A stretch of DNA of 64,000 nucleotides from Curvularia sp. ZM96 (Eukaryota; Ascomycota; Dothideomycetes; Pleosporales; Pleosporaceae). Of the stretch, positions 32,895 through 44,616 are shown in pieces. The notes beneath the pieces are model-generated. The model saw nothing but the letters and a program-made list of their open reading frames with translations. It did not search any database and was not told where the DNA came from. Made by a program: the position numbers and the translations under genes. Each line of letters begins with the position of its first letter. Position 1 is the stretch's first letter. The stretch is taken from NCBI GenBank assembly GCA_022457065.1, contig JAJGBQ010000004.1:682001-746000 (forward strand), given 5' to 3'.

Positions 32895-34236
32895 CTACGT
32901 CACTACGTTGCGGGGGTCCGTAAAGGGATTCAGGCTGTCCTCTGTCCGCCTCTCCTGCCTCTCCTGCCTCTCCTGCTGCCTTGCTACCTGGTCATCCAAC
33001 TGGTTTTCCAGCCTGCTTAACTCCCTCTCTAGCCTCTCCAGCTCACGTTCTTGGCTGCTCTGCGGTCTCTCCAGTTGCCTCCCCAGCCTCTCAAATTCCC
33101 TCTCCAGCCTGTCTAGCTCGCTCTCCCGCGACCTCTCTTGCGACCTCTCCCGCTGCTCTGGCCTCGTTGCCGCAGGCCTCGGTGGTGCTACAGCGTCCTG
33201 TCCCGTCCTCGGCCCTGCATTAGCAGTCGGCTGAGCATTCAGATTCACACCAGTTCCAGCCAGTCGAGCGCTATTAACATTTCCACCCTGACCAGCCCGA
33301 CGGTTTGCCGCCAGACCACTCAGATCCGCGAGTGGAACCGGCTCCTGGTCAGCAGCAGTCTGATTACCCAGCGCTACCCGAAAGGTGACGAAGAAGTAGC
33401 CCCACATACTGCTTTTCATCAGCTTCCCTGCCTCCGTGTATCTTGACAAAATCTGAACTTGAAAGAACTCACCAACCAATCCCCAACCAACCCACGGCTG
33501 TCCCAGCGATCCTCATTCTCTTCGCCCAGTGTCCCACATGTGCCAGTGCCCTCATCGTCCCATCACTCCGCCAACAAGCCTCATCATACACTTGACTCAC
33601 TTCTGACGGAAAGTTGTTGTAAATGAACATGCTCACATTGTCGAGGAGAAATTGTATCCAGAGGTACGTGGCATACAACATGGCGATGCAGTGCGAGACG
33701 GGCCTGGAGCGGAAGTGTGCAGAGAGATGATAGCAAAGTAAGAGGATGAGCCAGAGGGGAAAGACGAATAGGCTTATGACTATGGGACTGTGATGAGCAT
33801 CAGTACGCACGACTTCACCAGACTGTTTTCTTCCAAAAAAACATCTCCATGAAAATGAGGCGACTTACACCTTCCCATACCACTCTGGCGACCCCAGATA
33901 TACATACTTCGGTCCCGACGCCTCTTTCCACCCTGCCAGTACACCCACATTCACAAACGTAACCGGGAGTTTCTTCATTGTCGTCGAAAATACCTTGTTG
34001 GAAAGAGAGTGATGACGCAAGTCTACCGGATTATCGATGTTCCAGCACTCGACTTCCTTACGGATATTCAGTTGCACCTGTGCCATGGCGGCGCAGAGGC
34101 TGAGATGAATGATGGCAAAGATGACGGTGCATGCGATGAGTATCCTGACGACGCGGTGCGTCGAGCCAGGCCAGGTAGTAGAGCTTGCGTGGGAGAAGAA
34201 GGAGCGTAGCCTTTCCCGGATGGTGGGTCGAGCCAT
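32895..34236 (-). CDS. multi-pass membrane protein with Arg/Glu-rich coiled-coil tail
   Basis: Three minus-strand exons, 34236-33869, 33787-33473 and 33408-32895, give 398 aa. Splice phases agree at both junctions (GKVPIVISLF and WLGIGCMWGYFF). Hydrophobic segments lie at about 30-50 (VVRILIACTVIFAIIHLSL), 125-145 (VISLFVFPLWLILLLCY), 160-180 and 215-240. After residue ~250 the sequence changes to a hydrophilic tail with a Pro/Ala linker, then a strongly heptad-like run of Leu, Glu, Arg and Gln (LERELSRLENQLDD and similar) ending DPRNVVT. Fungal-specific and not recognised. The tail is encoded partly by a 9-bp minisatellite (separate entry). It converges with the bZIP gene. Confidence 0.72.
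32949..32975. repeat. 9-bp tandem repeat, three perfect copies
   Basis: The unit CCTCTCCTG occurs three times without interruption. On the minus strand it encodes Gln-Glu-Arg repeats at the end of the coiled-coil tail. Less regular CTC-rich repeats continue to about 33170. Confidence 0.8.
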
Positions 34237-34713
34237 GGTGACTGCTGGCGGTGTTCCAGGGATGAGGAGTAATGACTTGCAGGAAGGCTAGTTTGTAAGT
34301 TGATCAAAGACAGCGAGGGAATCGTGACTTGTATATCCCCGCCCTCGAGTATAGAGGTAGCGATGTGACAGGAACCATGGTCACCGAATTACCAACACTC
34401 TTGACATTGGTCGGCTTGAGCCGACGGGTTTGGCATCTACAGGGTCCTGATTTGACCACCGTGTGTGCTCGTCAACGGAACCAACATCCCAATGATCAAA
34501 GGATGGAGCAATCGACTTGGAGTGATACGGACAAACCACATGATTGAACAAGCACCAAAAGACATGCTGTTAAGGGGGGGAGGTATCAACTTAAATTCAA
34601 CTACATAAAAACATGGGGCACGGGTGGGGGGGTTTACATGTTTAGACACTAGGGGACAAAGAGGCTCATAACATTAGCAAGGAGATTGCTCGTAATCAAG
34701 AGAGAAAGCCAGT
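34237..34713. other. intergenic
   Basis: 477 bp between two minus-strand genes. G-runs near 34573-34632. No gene recognised. Confidence 0.5.
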
Positions 34714-36097
34714 TCACAGGTGGCTGCGATGGGGCCTGGGAACGCGTGGCTGGAACAAGCGATCCGGCAAGCGGTTTCCGTACTGGTCGAAGCGGTAGTC
34801 CTCCTTTTGCTCAATCCACACCTGCCGCACGTCAGCCTCGAGCTGACACCTACAGCTTGCTACCGTAGCGGGGAGGGTAGCCCGTGTTGTAACCACTCAC
34901 CTCGCGTTCGGCGTACTTCCTGTCCAACGGCACTGGTTGGGGATTTAGTATTTCTTCGTCGCCAAAACCTGCGTCTCCTTGGAACCTACGCGCATAGTGG
35001 GCAGCACCAATGGGCTGGGGTGCGCCGTATTCTGCGTATTGTCCTCGGTTGGGACCGTACTGACCTGGGCGTTGGGATTGGCGGGCGCTGCTCTGCTGCC
35101 AGGTTTCGCGCTCTGGGAGACGCTCCTCAAATGCTTCGGCGGGGCGGCCGAGTGGCTCCGGGTACAGGCGGTTCTGCTGGTAGGTCTCACGGGTCTCAAT
35201 GGGGTACTGGGAGCGGTAGTGGTCCTGTTGCTCGTAACGCTCGTCGTATTGGGTCTCGTAACGGGTGTCACGGCCGTGGTGCTCCCAGTGGCTGTCGTGG
35301 TGGTGGTGAGGTGGAGGCGGTGGAGGAGGAACGCGGTCGTCATAGTGCTGGGGACCGCGCTCGCGCTCGTCAACATAGTACTCGCGGTGCTCCTGGTAGT
35401 GAGCTGGCGGCTGACGGTCGCGCTCTACCCAAACATCACGGTGCTCCTCGACGTGTCGGGGACCAGCGCCTTCACGCTCAATGTAGATGTCCCTGTCAAC
35501 ATGCGTGGTGTGGGTCGTGTTATGGACAGGAGCAGGAGCCGGGGCAGGAGCGGGAGCGGGAGGGGCCTCTTGGTGGATTTCAATGTCGACGTGGGTTTCC
35601 TTCTTGGAGTGCTTATGCTTGGGCTTGTGGGGTTCCTCGATGGGCTCCAAGGTGGTTAGGTAGCCAAGGACCTCGCCGAGACTCTGGTGGGCGATGCTGA
35701 GTTCCTTCTCCCTGTTCTCGAGCTTTTCCTTTTCGCTGAGGAGCCAGTAGACGCGGTGCCTCATGCCAACACGGCGGCCATCTTCAATGTCGCCAGCGAC
35801 GCGTTCCGTGTGGGGGGCAATGTTTTCGAGGGCGCCGCGCACATCGCGCATGCAGCCGTAGACCCATTTGGATTTTTCCGGGTTGGCCTCGAGGATGTCG
35901 TGGATTTCGCGGACCGAGAGCAGACGGCGCACCTCTTCGAGATCAGAGCGGACGCGGCCGATGATGCGCACGTAGACGGCATTGGATGGGCCGACGTCGC
36001 GCACACGTTTGGCCTTTGTGAGGAACTCTGCGAGCTTGTAGGCGCCGCCGAGGGCAGTGGCCGCAGCGCCGAGGGTGACGAGCTCTCCCTTGACCAT
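34714..36097 (-). CDS. fungal protein with conserved N-terminal helices and His/Tyr/Pro-rich tail
   Basis: Exons 36097-34901 and 34821-34714 with a 79-nt intron give 434 aa. The intron is inferred: reading through stops soon after (YPPRYGSKL), while splicing joins AEREVWIEQKEDYRFDQYGN and ends HRSHL; both ends are possible. Residues 1-150 are alpha-helical and look conserved (YKLAEFLTKAKRVRDVGPSN, VYGCMRDVRGALENIAPHTE, RVYWLLSEKEKLENREKELS). From 165 on the sequence is low-complexity: an APAPAPAPAP run, PPPPPPPHHHHDSHWEHHG, and many Tyr, Arg, Glu and Gln. Function unknown; the N-terminus may start with a short hydrophobic stretch (LGAAATALGGAY). Neighbours give no hint. Confidence 0.72.
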
Positions 36098-36773
36098 GAC
36101 GGGCAGACGGACGGGGCGTGGACGAGGAAGCTACCGGCAACGAGGAGAGATGGATCAATGGAGTAAAGGAGTGCCTGCGTCTCTGCGGGTACCTAGCGCG
36201 AGCATGCCGCGCAGGTTCAACCGGCAGCAGAAGTGGGGATGGCGCTTTGGTGTGGTTGTGAGGAAAGTTGGGGGAGGTGTCAGGTCCAGCTCAGCTCAGG
36301 GCAGCATCGACAAGGGGCCGAGAGTTGGAGCTTTGGGAGGCTGGGGCGCTAGGCTGCTTTGGGCGCTAGCCGCCTGCATCTCATCACCCAGCGCGACCAG
36401 CCCGAGGTCCCAGCACGCGTCGGTTGCTGTCTGTCTGTGCCTGGCTCCACCCCGCGCGAACTGCTCGGCCTGTTTTCTCTGCTGCGTCTCAGAGGGGCAG
36501 CGTGTTCGTCCGTCCAGGATGCACGCTGCACAGCCGCCATGGCTGGGCCCGACGGAGCCGGGCCCGGCTGGGTAAACAACGCGTGGAAGGATTGTTGTTG
36601 TTGTGGTTGCCGTGCGGTGTTGTTATTTGTTGTTGCGTCGCTCCTGCCCTGCCTTGGTTGCGATTGCCGACTGGGCTGAGACGCGCTTGGATCATCCCCG
36701 TTGCACATGCCGGCTCCACCGTGACAACGCAACTCAACAGCATCACGACTCGATGCCCAAACCTTGATTTCTG
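36098..36773. other. intergenic, GC-rich
   Basis: 676 bp with promoter of the His/Tyr-rich gene and 3' flank of the HAUS3-like gene. Open frames on both strands reflect GC richness; no motif recognised. Confidence 0.5.
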
Positions 36774-38470
36774 CTATCTGCCGTACTTTGCAACAAATGC
36801 CCGCACCTTGGGATCGCTCAGGCTGAGCTCGCTGCCCTCGGCGTCGAGCAGGTCCCGGTCCCTGTCCTCGAGCTCCGCCTCCATCTTCTTCAGCTGCACG
36901 TCCAGTTTGGCATTAGTCAAGCTGACGCTCCGGAATGGGGCGTGCTTGTACAGCGCTCCTAGAATCACCTCCATGTCTGCATCTGCCTTGCTCGACCGCT
37001 CCGCCAGTTTCTCGTGCGTCCCCGTTGCCGTAGACTCGTAGTGGTCTTGCAGCTTTTTGCCTCGCTCAAGCTGGGCTTGCAGCAACGAGTCCTGCAGGCT
37101 TTCCATGTTGTCATGGTTGAACGAGATGCCTGCATGTCGGAGCGCATCTTGGAGCGCCACCGGCAGATCGAGCGCGCTATTGGGCCTAAGCTTGACCATG
37201 GGCGTAAAGGCCGTTGCAGAGGGCTTTGCTCGTTTATGCGCAGGCGTCGGAGCAGCAGCAGGCGCATCCATTTCAGGCATGCGTTTGGCGGCTGCCGCTT
37301 GAACATGTGCAAGTGCTTGCTGAAACTCGTCATGATCCTGCGTGCTTGTAGCCACCGTATCCAGTCGCTTGCCCATGTACTCGAGCGTTGACAGAACCTA
37401 TTCATGTTAGCCACCCCAGTGCCGAAGCCGAATGGCACGTACATAGTTGAGCCATGCAGTTCGTGCCTGTCTTCTGTCCCTGTCCCTGCGTTCCTTCACA
37501 TCCGTCATTGGCTTCCGTATCTCGTGCTCGACGACCATCTCAGTAACAGACGCAATCTCAGAGTGCAACTCCTCGAGTTCTGCTTGCAACGCCGCTTTTC
37601 GTTCCTGGAGCTCTGCTTCTGCTTCACCAGAGACGCCGGCTTGCGTTTGCTGAGCAACGTTGGTCAGGTAGATAGTATCTACGCGAGCCTTGATTTCAGC
37701 AGTGCGGAAGGAAACGATGGCCTTGCACCACTGCTCTATCGACTTTTCATCTTCGCTCACCTCTGGTTCGGTCACAATCTGCGAAACTAACCCAGGAAGC
37801 CGGCTCAGGATTTGGTCGTCTGATGCAAATCGTTCTGATAGGTAGCTGTTCAGCATAGACTTGTCCCTCTCACTCTCTCGCTGCGCATCTGCCACCTGCT
37901 CTGTGATGGATGTGGCAATATCATCGACCTGCAACATCAGTACTAAGACCCAGCTTCCGCATCGTCATCAGCTTACCGAAGTATCCAGCCTTGCCTTCTC
38001 CTGGCCTTCTTTTCTTTTCCTCTCGTTCCGCAAGTGCTCAGCATTCAAGTTAGGCTTGTCAAGCGCCCTCAGCTTCACCAAAGCATCCTTTTGCGCCTCG
38101 AGCACTTTGCACTGCTCTTCAATGGCGGTAGTCGAGCTCTGCAGAGACTCAATGGCTGATGCGATTTCGTGGTCTAAGATGGGCCTTGTAGGTTCACCCT
38201 CGCTCTCATACTGATGCAACAGCCCCTTCTTTTTCAACGTCTGGTAGCTACAAGGAGATTAGCAACCATTGGCTGGGTTAACTGCTGCACATACAGTTCC
38301 AGCTCTTCCTTAGTCAACAAGGTGTCTTGTTGCAGGTATTCCTCAACCCAAGCTGCGGCTTTGTGATTTGTGTCCGCATCTTCGAACGCAAGCAGGATCC
38401 TGTCTAGATCTACCTTCAGACCTCTTTCCTCGACCACGTTCAGCAAGTGATGAGCAGCTTGCTCCTCCAT
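36774..38470 (-). CDS. HAUS3-like augmin complex subunit
   Basis: Four minus-strand exons, 38470-38295, 38247-37977, 37928-37443 and 37397-36774, give 518 aa. The first intron (47 nt, with a TGCTAAT branch site) rebuilds LTKEELELYQTLKKKGLLHQ. The N-terminal region (LDRILLAFEDADTNHKAAAW, then VEEYLQQDTLL, later EPTRPILDHEIASAIESL) follows the HAUS3 N-terminal plan of a conserved Trp, an LLT.EEL helix and an IL..E...A.E segment. The rest is almost entirely coiled coil (IEEQCKVLEAQKDALVKL, ELQERKAALQAELEELHSEI). HAUS3 is part of augmin, which recruits gamma-tubulin to spindle microtubules to branch them. The assignment is by pattern, not alignment. It starts 211 bp from the thymidylate synthase gene, divergently. 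Confidence 0.6.
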
Positions 38471-38681
38471 GGCGCCCGGTTGCGTGTCGCTGGTTGTTGT
38501 GTGACAAGGCGCGAAAGCAGTTAGGCTGTCCACACTCGTTACGGTAGGCTCAAATGGCCAATCGCGCAGTCGCGTTTTCCACTACACGCGCTTCACAGCC
38601 AAAGACCCAAGATTTTGCAAAGAGACTATTCTTGACTGCCAACTCAAAAGAAAGAGTACTGCTATTTCAGATTTAATCACA
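38471..38681. promoter_or_regulatory. bidirectional promoter, HAUS3-like / thymidylate synthase
   Basis: The 211 bp between divergent start codons must drive both genes. CG-rich words at 38561-38592 include AGTCGCGTTTT, whose other strand contains AACGCGA, similar to the MCB-type sites of the G1/S factor MBF. Thymidylate synthase is a known MBF target in yeasts; a spindle gene sharing it would also fit cell-cycle control. Site identification is by eye and weak. Confidence 0.4.
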
Positions 38682-39704
38682 ATGCCTCCCGCCGCGCTCG
38701 ATTCCGTTCCAACACGGGAAACTGAAAAAGATACCCAGCCACAAAACACAACTCAACCCAGCAACCCCGCGCACGAAGAGCACCAATACCTCTCCCTCAT
38801 CCGCGACATACTCTCAAATGGCGAGCACCGTCCCGACCGCACCGGCACAGGCACCTACGCCGTTCCTTTCCCCCCACAAATGCGCTTCTCCCTATCACGC
38901 CCCTCCAGCGACCCTTCACAACCGCCCCAACTAATCCTCCCCCTCCTCACCACCAAGCGCGTCTTCCTCCGCGCCGTCATCGGCGAGCTCTTGTGGTTCG
39001 TAGCCGGCAGCACGCACAGCGCCCCCTTATCCAGCGCCGGAATAAAAATCTGGGACGGCAACGGCAGCCGCTCATACCTCGACAGCGTCGGCCTCTCACA
39101 CTACGAAGAAGGCGAGCTAGGTCCCGTCTACGGCTTCCAATGGCGGCACTTTGGCGCCGAATACAAGGGCCACGCACACGACTACACAGGCGAAGGTGTT
39201 GACCAACTCGCCGAGATCATCGACAAGTTAAAGAACAAACCCTACGACCGCCGCATCATTCTCTCCGCCTGGAACCCTGCTGATATCAAGAAAATGGCGC
39301 TCCCGCCCTGCCACATGTTTGCACAGTTTTACGTGAGTTTTCCGGGGCATAAGCAAGGGGAGGAGAGGCCTAGGGGTGTCTTGCACTCGCTGTTGTACCA
39401 GCGCTCTTGCGATATGGGACTCGGCGTCCCGTTTAATATCGCGTCGTATGCGCTGCTGACGCATATGCTGGCGCATGTGTGCGACTTGACGCCGGGAACC
39501 TTCACACATACCATGGGCGATGCGCATGTCTACGCTGACCATGTCGATGCGCTCAAAGTGCAGTTGGAGCGCGAGCCACGAGAGTTCCCTGAGCTGAAGA
39601 TCAACCGGGACATTGGCGGCAGTATAGATGGGTGGAAGGCCGAGGATTTCGAGGTCCTGGGGTACAAGCCACATGCAAGTATTGCGATGAAGATGAGTGT
39701 GTAG
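38682..39704 (+). CDS. TMP1: thymidylate synthase
   Basis: Single exon, 340 aa. After a ~30-residue variable leader comes EEHQYLSLIRDILSNGEHRP, DRTGTGTYAVPFPPQMRFSL and LLTTKRVFLRAVIGELLWFV. The active-site Cys210 lies in ALPPCHMFAQFYV; QRSCDMGLGVPFNIASYALL and HTMGDAHVYADHV complete the dUMP and folate site. The enzyme makes dTMP from dUMP with methylenetetrahydrofolate. The segment SFPGHKQGEERPRG between the catalytic Cys strand and HSLLYQRS is the usual fungal insertion. All catalytic residues look intact. Confidence 0.97.
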   Translation: MPPAALDSVPTRETEKDTQPQNTTQPSNPAHEEHQYLSLIRDILSNGEHRPDRTGTGTYAVPFPPQMRFSLSRPSSDPSQPPQLILPLLTTKRVFLRAVIGELLWFVAGSTHSAPLSSAGIKIWDGNGSRSYLDSVGLSHYEEGELGPVYGFQWRHFGAEYKGHAHDYTGEGVDQLAEIIDKLKNKPYDRRIILSAWNPADIKKMALPPCHMFAQFYVSFPGHKQGEERPRGVLHSLLYQRSCDMGLGVPFNIASYALLTHMLAHVCDLTPGTFTHTMGDAHVYADHVDALKVQLEREPREFPELKINRDIGGSIDGWKAEDFEVLGYKPHASIAMKMSV

Positions 39705-39959
39705 GTTTTTTTTTACGCTGGGAGGAATGTTGTAATTATAGAGTTATGTGAAGCCATGCCGAATAGATCGATGCCATGATTTAAACTTTGCTACTTTCCA
39801 AACGTACATATGTGTGAAAATAAACGCTCATTATCTCGCTTATGCTAATGCCAACAATCAATCATCAAGGTATCATAACCACTCCGTTTATGCAAAGCCA
39901 AAGTCCAAAAAGTTATACAAATAGGCGCGATTGAAAATACAGGGAGGACTACCTTCTTC

Positions 39960-41534
39960 TCAAGTCGGCAGCTCCTGAGCTTCACTCCGCGGCCCATGAT
40001 GATGCGCGTACTTTACACTTCCCGGCAACTCGCTCGTCGGACTCGCCGCATGCATCTCAGCCGTATTGGCGCCGGGAGAACCATTATAAGCATGTTCCGC
40101 TCCATCATACCCAGGCACAGATCCGTATCCTGACCCAGGTCCAGCATACGCTTCTTTCTCTCCCACCTTCGCCGCTTTCCGCCTCCGCAGCCAGAAGATG
40201 GCGAAGCCGATGGCTGCGAGTACGGCGATGCCGCCGACGATCGGTCCAGCGATCCAGGCTTTGCTTGAAGACGAGGAGGAGCTTGAGGCGTTGGAGCTGT
40301 TGGTAACGCCCGAGTTGCTAGATGAAGAGTTTGAGACACCCTTCCCATCGGTAATGGCTGCGTAAATGGCAGTTCCTAGATCCCCAAGAATACTCTCCGT
40401 CTTCTGCAGATAGCAGTTGCTGTATCCGCCGTCGAGGACTGTAGAGAAGAGAGCCGCTGTGCAGCCCTGGTCGCTAGCCGCGCACGCATCCATACACGCG
40501 GTAAGGTTTTGCGCATGTAGATTCGTAATATTCTTGCCTGGATTGGTTTTCCCACAGTGGACGGTGAATTGGGGGCTATTGGCGGTGGCTTGGTAAAGTT
40601 TTTCTTCAGGACACGTCTTATCCGGGGTGTCGAATGCAATCATTTGGGCTGCGTGCATGATGCCTTGTTTCGAGGTTGGAGCGACAAACGCAGGTTGATT
40701 TCCATATTTCGGCCAGCAGTTTGCATAGCCGACTTGAAGGCCCGGATTCCACGATACCGCGCGGCAGAGAGGATGTAGTCCCGCGCACACCTTTAAGCAT
40801 TCCTCGAGGGACTCGGTGTGGTAGAAAGCGCGATATGGTTCTTCGAGACAGTCGTACTCGTCGAAGCAATGCGGTGGATCAGCAATGACCTTGCCGCAGT
40901 GTGTAGTGTAGGATATGCCATCGACCCCAGGAAGGGCTTTGTCCCCCAAGTCCTCATTCGGACATTTCGTATCATATCCTTTCATTTGGTCCGGATTCGC
41001 AAGGAGGGCGGTGATTGCTTCTGGTGCGGGTTCCAGGGCGGCGCTAGAGACATTGCTGGTCTTGAGCCAGCAGTGGCTGCCAGGTACAGTCCAGGTAGCG
41101 CCGAAACAGCCTTCGCCCTCGCCCCAGTAGCGAGAGCAGTGCTCCAAACATTCCTCATAAGTTGCGGTAAAGAACCAGACTCCTACTCCATTTGGCTCCC
41201 TTATAGCATCTGTGAGTTGTCAGTCATGGCGTTGTTGGAAGAACGGTATCATAGGATGCTCACCACTCAGTGGTGCGTTCTGCTTGCAGTGCAAATTGAA
41301 AGCGAGGCCATTCTTCGACGTGTACTTCTCTTGACAATCTTGGATCGTGTCTTGCCGTATCGCGAGTTCGCGAGTGTGCGCGGCGTCTGGACGTACGGGA
41401 ACTATGAGCGCGTCAGTACTCTGCTACTAAAGCATAACCACAGATTCTCAAGAATCCAACATACTTGTAGGTGTCGCAAGAGCAGCGCTTAAGCATGCCA
41501 GTGCTACTAGGCTTTTCCTCGCCAGGGCCAACAT
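39960..41534 (-). CDS. single-pass surface protein with three PAN/apple-like repeats
   Basis: Minus-strand exons 41534-41465, 41401-41264 and 41209-39960 give 485 aa. The first exon is a signal peptide (MLALARKSLVALACLSAALA). Three Cys-rich modules of ~90 residues follow, each with a pattern of TCxxx...Y..HCG...., a TxEECLxxC helix and a late NCWxK: DCQEKYTSKNGLAFNLHC, KCPNEDLG...CGKVIADP with ECLKVCAGLHPLC, and TCPEEKLYQATANS with ACMDACAASDQGC. Then a Ser/Asn-rich stalk, a transmembrane helix (WIAGPIVGGIAVLAAIGFAI) with the stop-transfer RRRK, and a Gly/Tyr/His-rich cytosolic tail. PAN/apple folds bind proteins or carbohydrates. It could be a wall or host-surface adhesin or sensor; no ligand is known. 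Confidence 0.8.
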
Positions 41535-42489
41535 GCCGTACAGGATTTTGGGCTCGTGAAGCGTCTTCGCAACGGCGACAGTGCTGAGATGTAAAGACTG
41601 CAGAGTCCCAGACTGCGGGAAAACGCTAGTCCGGGAGGATTCCAGATATAATCCCCGCAGGCACGGAATCAGAAGGAAATAAGGGCAGCCTGTCTCAAGC
41701 AAGACGGCGACATCCTGCGCGCGTTAGGCGTCCATTGGTGGGTACTATGGCCATTATGGCCCCCAAATCAGAGCCGCCCTCATCTGAGAAGATCGTCTCA
41801 ACACAGCCCCAAAATTGCATTGGAGAGAATGCACTAGCTTGACCGACCAGTAGAGCAGGGTTACGAGTCGTCCAATTTCGCTTTGCCAAGTCTACAACGT
41901 GTATCACCGCTTTACATCCCTATTATCTGTGGGTCCTGTGCCTGGCTACAGCTCGTCTGCAGAGTGATGATGCAGTTCGTTCCTCGTTTGGCGATATGTC
42001 TCTCCTGGCCTTTTAACTATTTTCCATGGACTGTGCAGTTGGATGTGAGAATTTCAGAAGGTCTCGCGGCATGATGCCTGTCAGGAACAGGGGGGGTTAG
42101 GGCCGTGCATTTGCCAAGACGAGCACAAGGCGGAGCAACGCTATCTTTGGAGTCTACTCGAGCTGCGACTCCAAGCAGGCTGTAGATATACGTTGACAAT
42201 GACGTGCCCTGCCCGTTGCTATTCCATACAAAGTGCCCAAGAGGATTATGCGACTCCTTAAAGAACCACAATCAGGATTACACGTATCAAATCTATGTCA
42301 CTTCGACAGCCTTTATGCACTCTTGTCATGGACGACATATACAGGAACCCCAATTTTGATGTAAAAGTGTTGGATTACCACGCTGCTTTTGCAGACAACG
42401 ACTTGGTATCTAATGCAACCTGAACGCCCGACATGTTTTTCCCAGCCTGCAAAACCATAATGCAAGAACGCTGAACATTGCAAGTCCGC
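41535..42489. other. intergenic, 0.96 kb
   Basis: Promoter of the PAN-like gene and 3' flank of NOG1. No conserved frame or repeat. Confidence 0.5.
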
Positions 42490-44616
42490 TCATCGGTGGC
42501 TGGTCTTTCCAATACCACGCTTTCCGGCAGTCTAGTTTATTGTTAGCAGATGATTCTGTTTTGGCATGTGAACTGCAACTTACCAAGTGCTTGATCAGAG
42601 AGCCAGTCTGGTGCCTGTCGGCTTCACCCTGTCTGGCCATCCTGTTCATCTTCTTCTGCGACAACTTGGCCAGCTTCTCGGCCTTGGAAGCAGCCTCAAC
42701 ATCCGTAACACCGTCGTTCCTCCTGTTAGTGCTCTGGCTGCGACCACGGCTCTTCGCACGCTCAAGGGCTGACTTGGGTGTATCAATGTCCATAGCGTCG
42801 CCACCGGGAGCTTCCGACCTTGAACGGGCCAAGCTGCGTCCTCGGGCCTCTGCTTGAGCCTGTGCACGCTCGACGACCTTTGTAGTATCGTATCCAAGGC
42901 TCTCAAGGTGCGATTCCATCTGCGACATTTGCTTCGCCTTCTTTGTCCTGGGAATGACAGCCCTGTTCTTCAGACTCTTGCGCATCTTGGCTTCATTCCT
43001 GATAAGCTGCCTCTTCTCGCGGATCAGCTCGGCCTTGTATCGGATGTCTGCTTCCTCTGCATCCTCAACATCGTCGTCCGAATCATAGAACCCCTCTTCT
43101 TCAAGCTTCTCCTCCTCCGCCTCAAGCGCGGCAAGCTTAGCCTCGATGTCGGGATCGATGAAGTCATAGACGTTCTGGCCCTTGAACACTTCTGGAATTC
43201 GGTCGTGCTTCCATTCGTCGTTCTCAAGAAGGTAATTCTTGCGAAGGTCGATGTTGTAAACACCAGCCCCACCATTTTCCTCCTCCAGATCACGCTCGAG
43301 GAGGGGCCTGTCAGGGTCATCCTTGTCGTATTTCTTCTTGTTGAGCGCTGCTTCTGGGATAAAAGTCTCGCGGGTTACACCTCCCAATGGTTGTGCAACG
43401 TGAATTCGGCGCAGCAGCTCGCCAAGACGGCCAGATGGCTCACCGGCGCTGTTGGTGCCGGCCTTGAGCTTCTCTGCATTGCGAGCAGCAATCAGACGGT
43501 CGCAAACTGCGTTTCGCACAGCCATGACACCTTCGGTAGTGCTGCATGAAAGCTCCAGCATCTCCACCTCGCCAGACTTGAGCATGCCCTGCAGTTGAGC
43601 CTGTGTTTCGGGATCAAGCTGGTCAGGACGCATGAGATCAATCTTGTTGATAACGATAGAGATGAGCTTGTTCGCGAACAAAGGTTTGATGTTGTTGAAA
43701 AGGGCGATTTGGGCGGCAACTGAGTAACCGCACTGCTCACTGAGATCCATAAAGTAGAGGATATGGGCGCGGAGATGGGCAATAGCGCAAATGGACTGAT
43801 GCTCAATGGTGTTCATCTCCTCGAGAGCGTGGTCCAAAATACCAGGCGTGTCAACGGCCTGGAAACGAAGCATCTTGTAGTCAAAATGACCGACGTACAA
43901 ACTCTTGGTGGTGAAAGCATATGGCTGGACCTCAACGTCGGCTCTGGAGATGGACTTCAAGAAGGATGACTTGCCGACGTTGGGGAAGCCAGAAATGACG
44001 AGTGTGCGAGTGTTGGGGTCGATGGATGGAAGACGACCTAGATGCTGCCTGACTTGCTCGAGGTAGACAAGAGGGTCTTTGAGCCTCTTGCAGATAGTAG
44101 CCATACGACCAAGCGCAGCCCTCTTCAGCTGCTTGCACTGGAACAGAGACTGTCCATATTTGAGGAGACGCACATAGTCGCGCGCAACCGTCTCAATCAG
44201 CGACTTTGCAGTCGAGAGCTGGCCCAGAGCAATACGGAAGTGGTCCGCATCGTAGAGAGTGTTGAGGAGATCGCGGTGGAACGGGTGAATGTCCTGCAGG
44301 CGAGGGAAGGCTTCGATGGTGGTGGAGAGGCGCTCGACGAAAGTTTCGGAGGTGTACTTGACTTTTCGCGTGTAGAAGGCTCGAATTCTGCTAATCTTGA
44401 AGCCTGCACGAATCTGCGTGGGCAACCTGAGTATTTTTCGTCAGCTGCCTGGGCTCAGATACAGTATGGAGCTGCGCAAATCTCGGGCGCATGGGCGTGG
44501 TTTGCGCCCATTTAAACGAGATGGGAAGCCTACCTTCTCTGGGTCCTGGAGAGCACAATGTCCAGGAACTCCTGGCTCGTGGGCACGGCGGGGATGTCCT
44601 TCCACTGGGTCTTCAT
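42490..44616 (-). CDS. NOG1: nucleolar GTPase Nog1, 60S ribosome biogenesis
   Basis: Exons 44616-44534, 44426-42584 and 42531-42490 (minus) give 655 aa. Exon 1 encodes WKDIPAVPTSQEFLDIVLSR, the Nog1 start; exon 2 the NOG-type GTPase with GFPNVGKSS (about 174-182), DTPG, and NKIDLM; exon 3 only 14 codons ending TAGKRGIGKTSHR, which gives the conserved Nog1 tail after SLIKHL. Reading through the last intron would give a long unrelated tail, so the splice is well supported. The RIRAFYTRKVKYT and PLLERDLEEENGGAGVYNID segments are also family marks. It acts in nucleolar pre-60S maturation. A MITE-like repeat lies 186 bp upstream of the start. Confidence 0.96.

Noticed and set aside
34979..35659. 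226-codon plus frame opposite the His/Tyr-rich gene
   Set aside because: Val/Leu-rich mirror of a repetitive coding strand; a shadow of the minus-strand gene.
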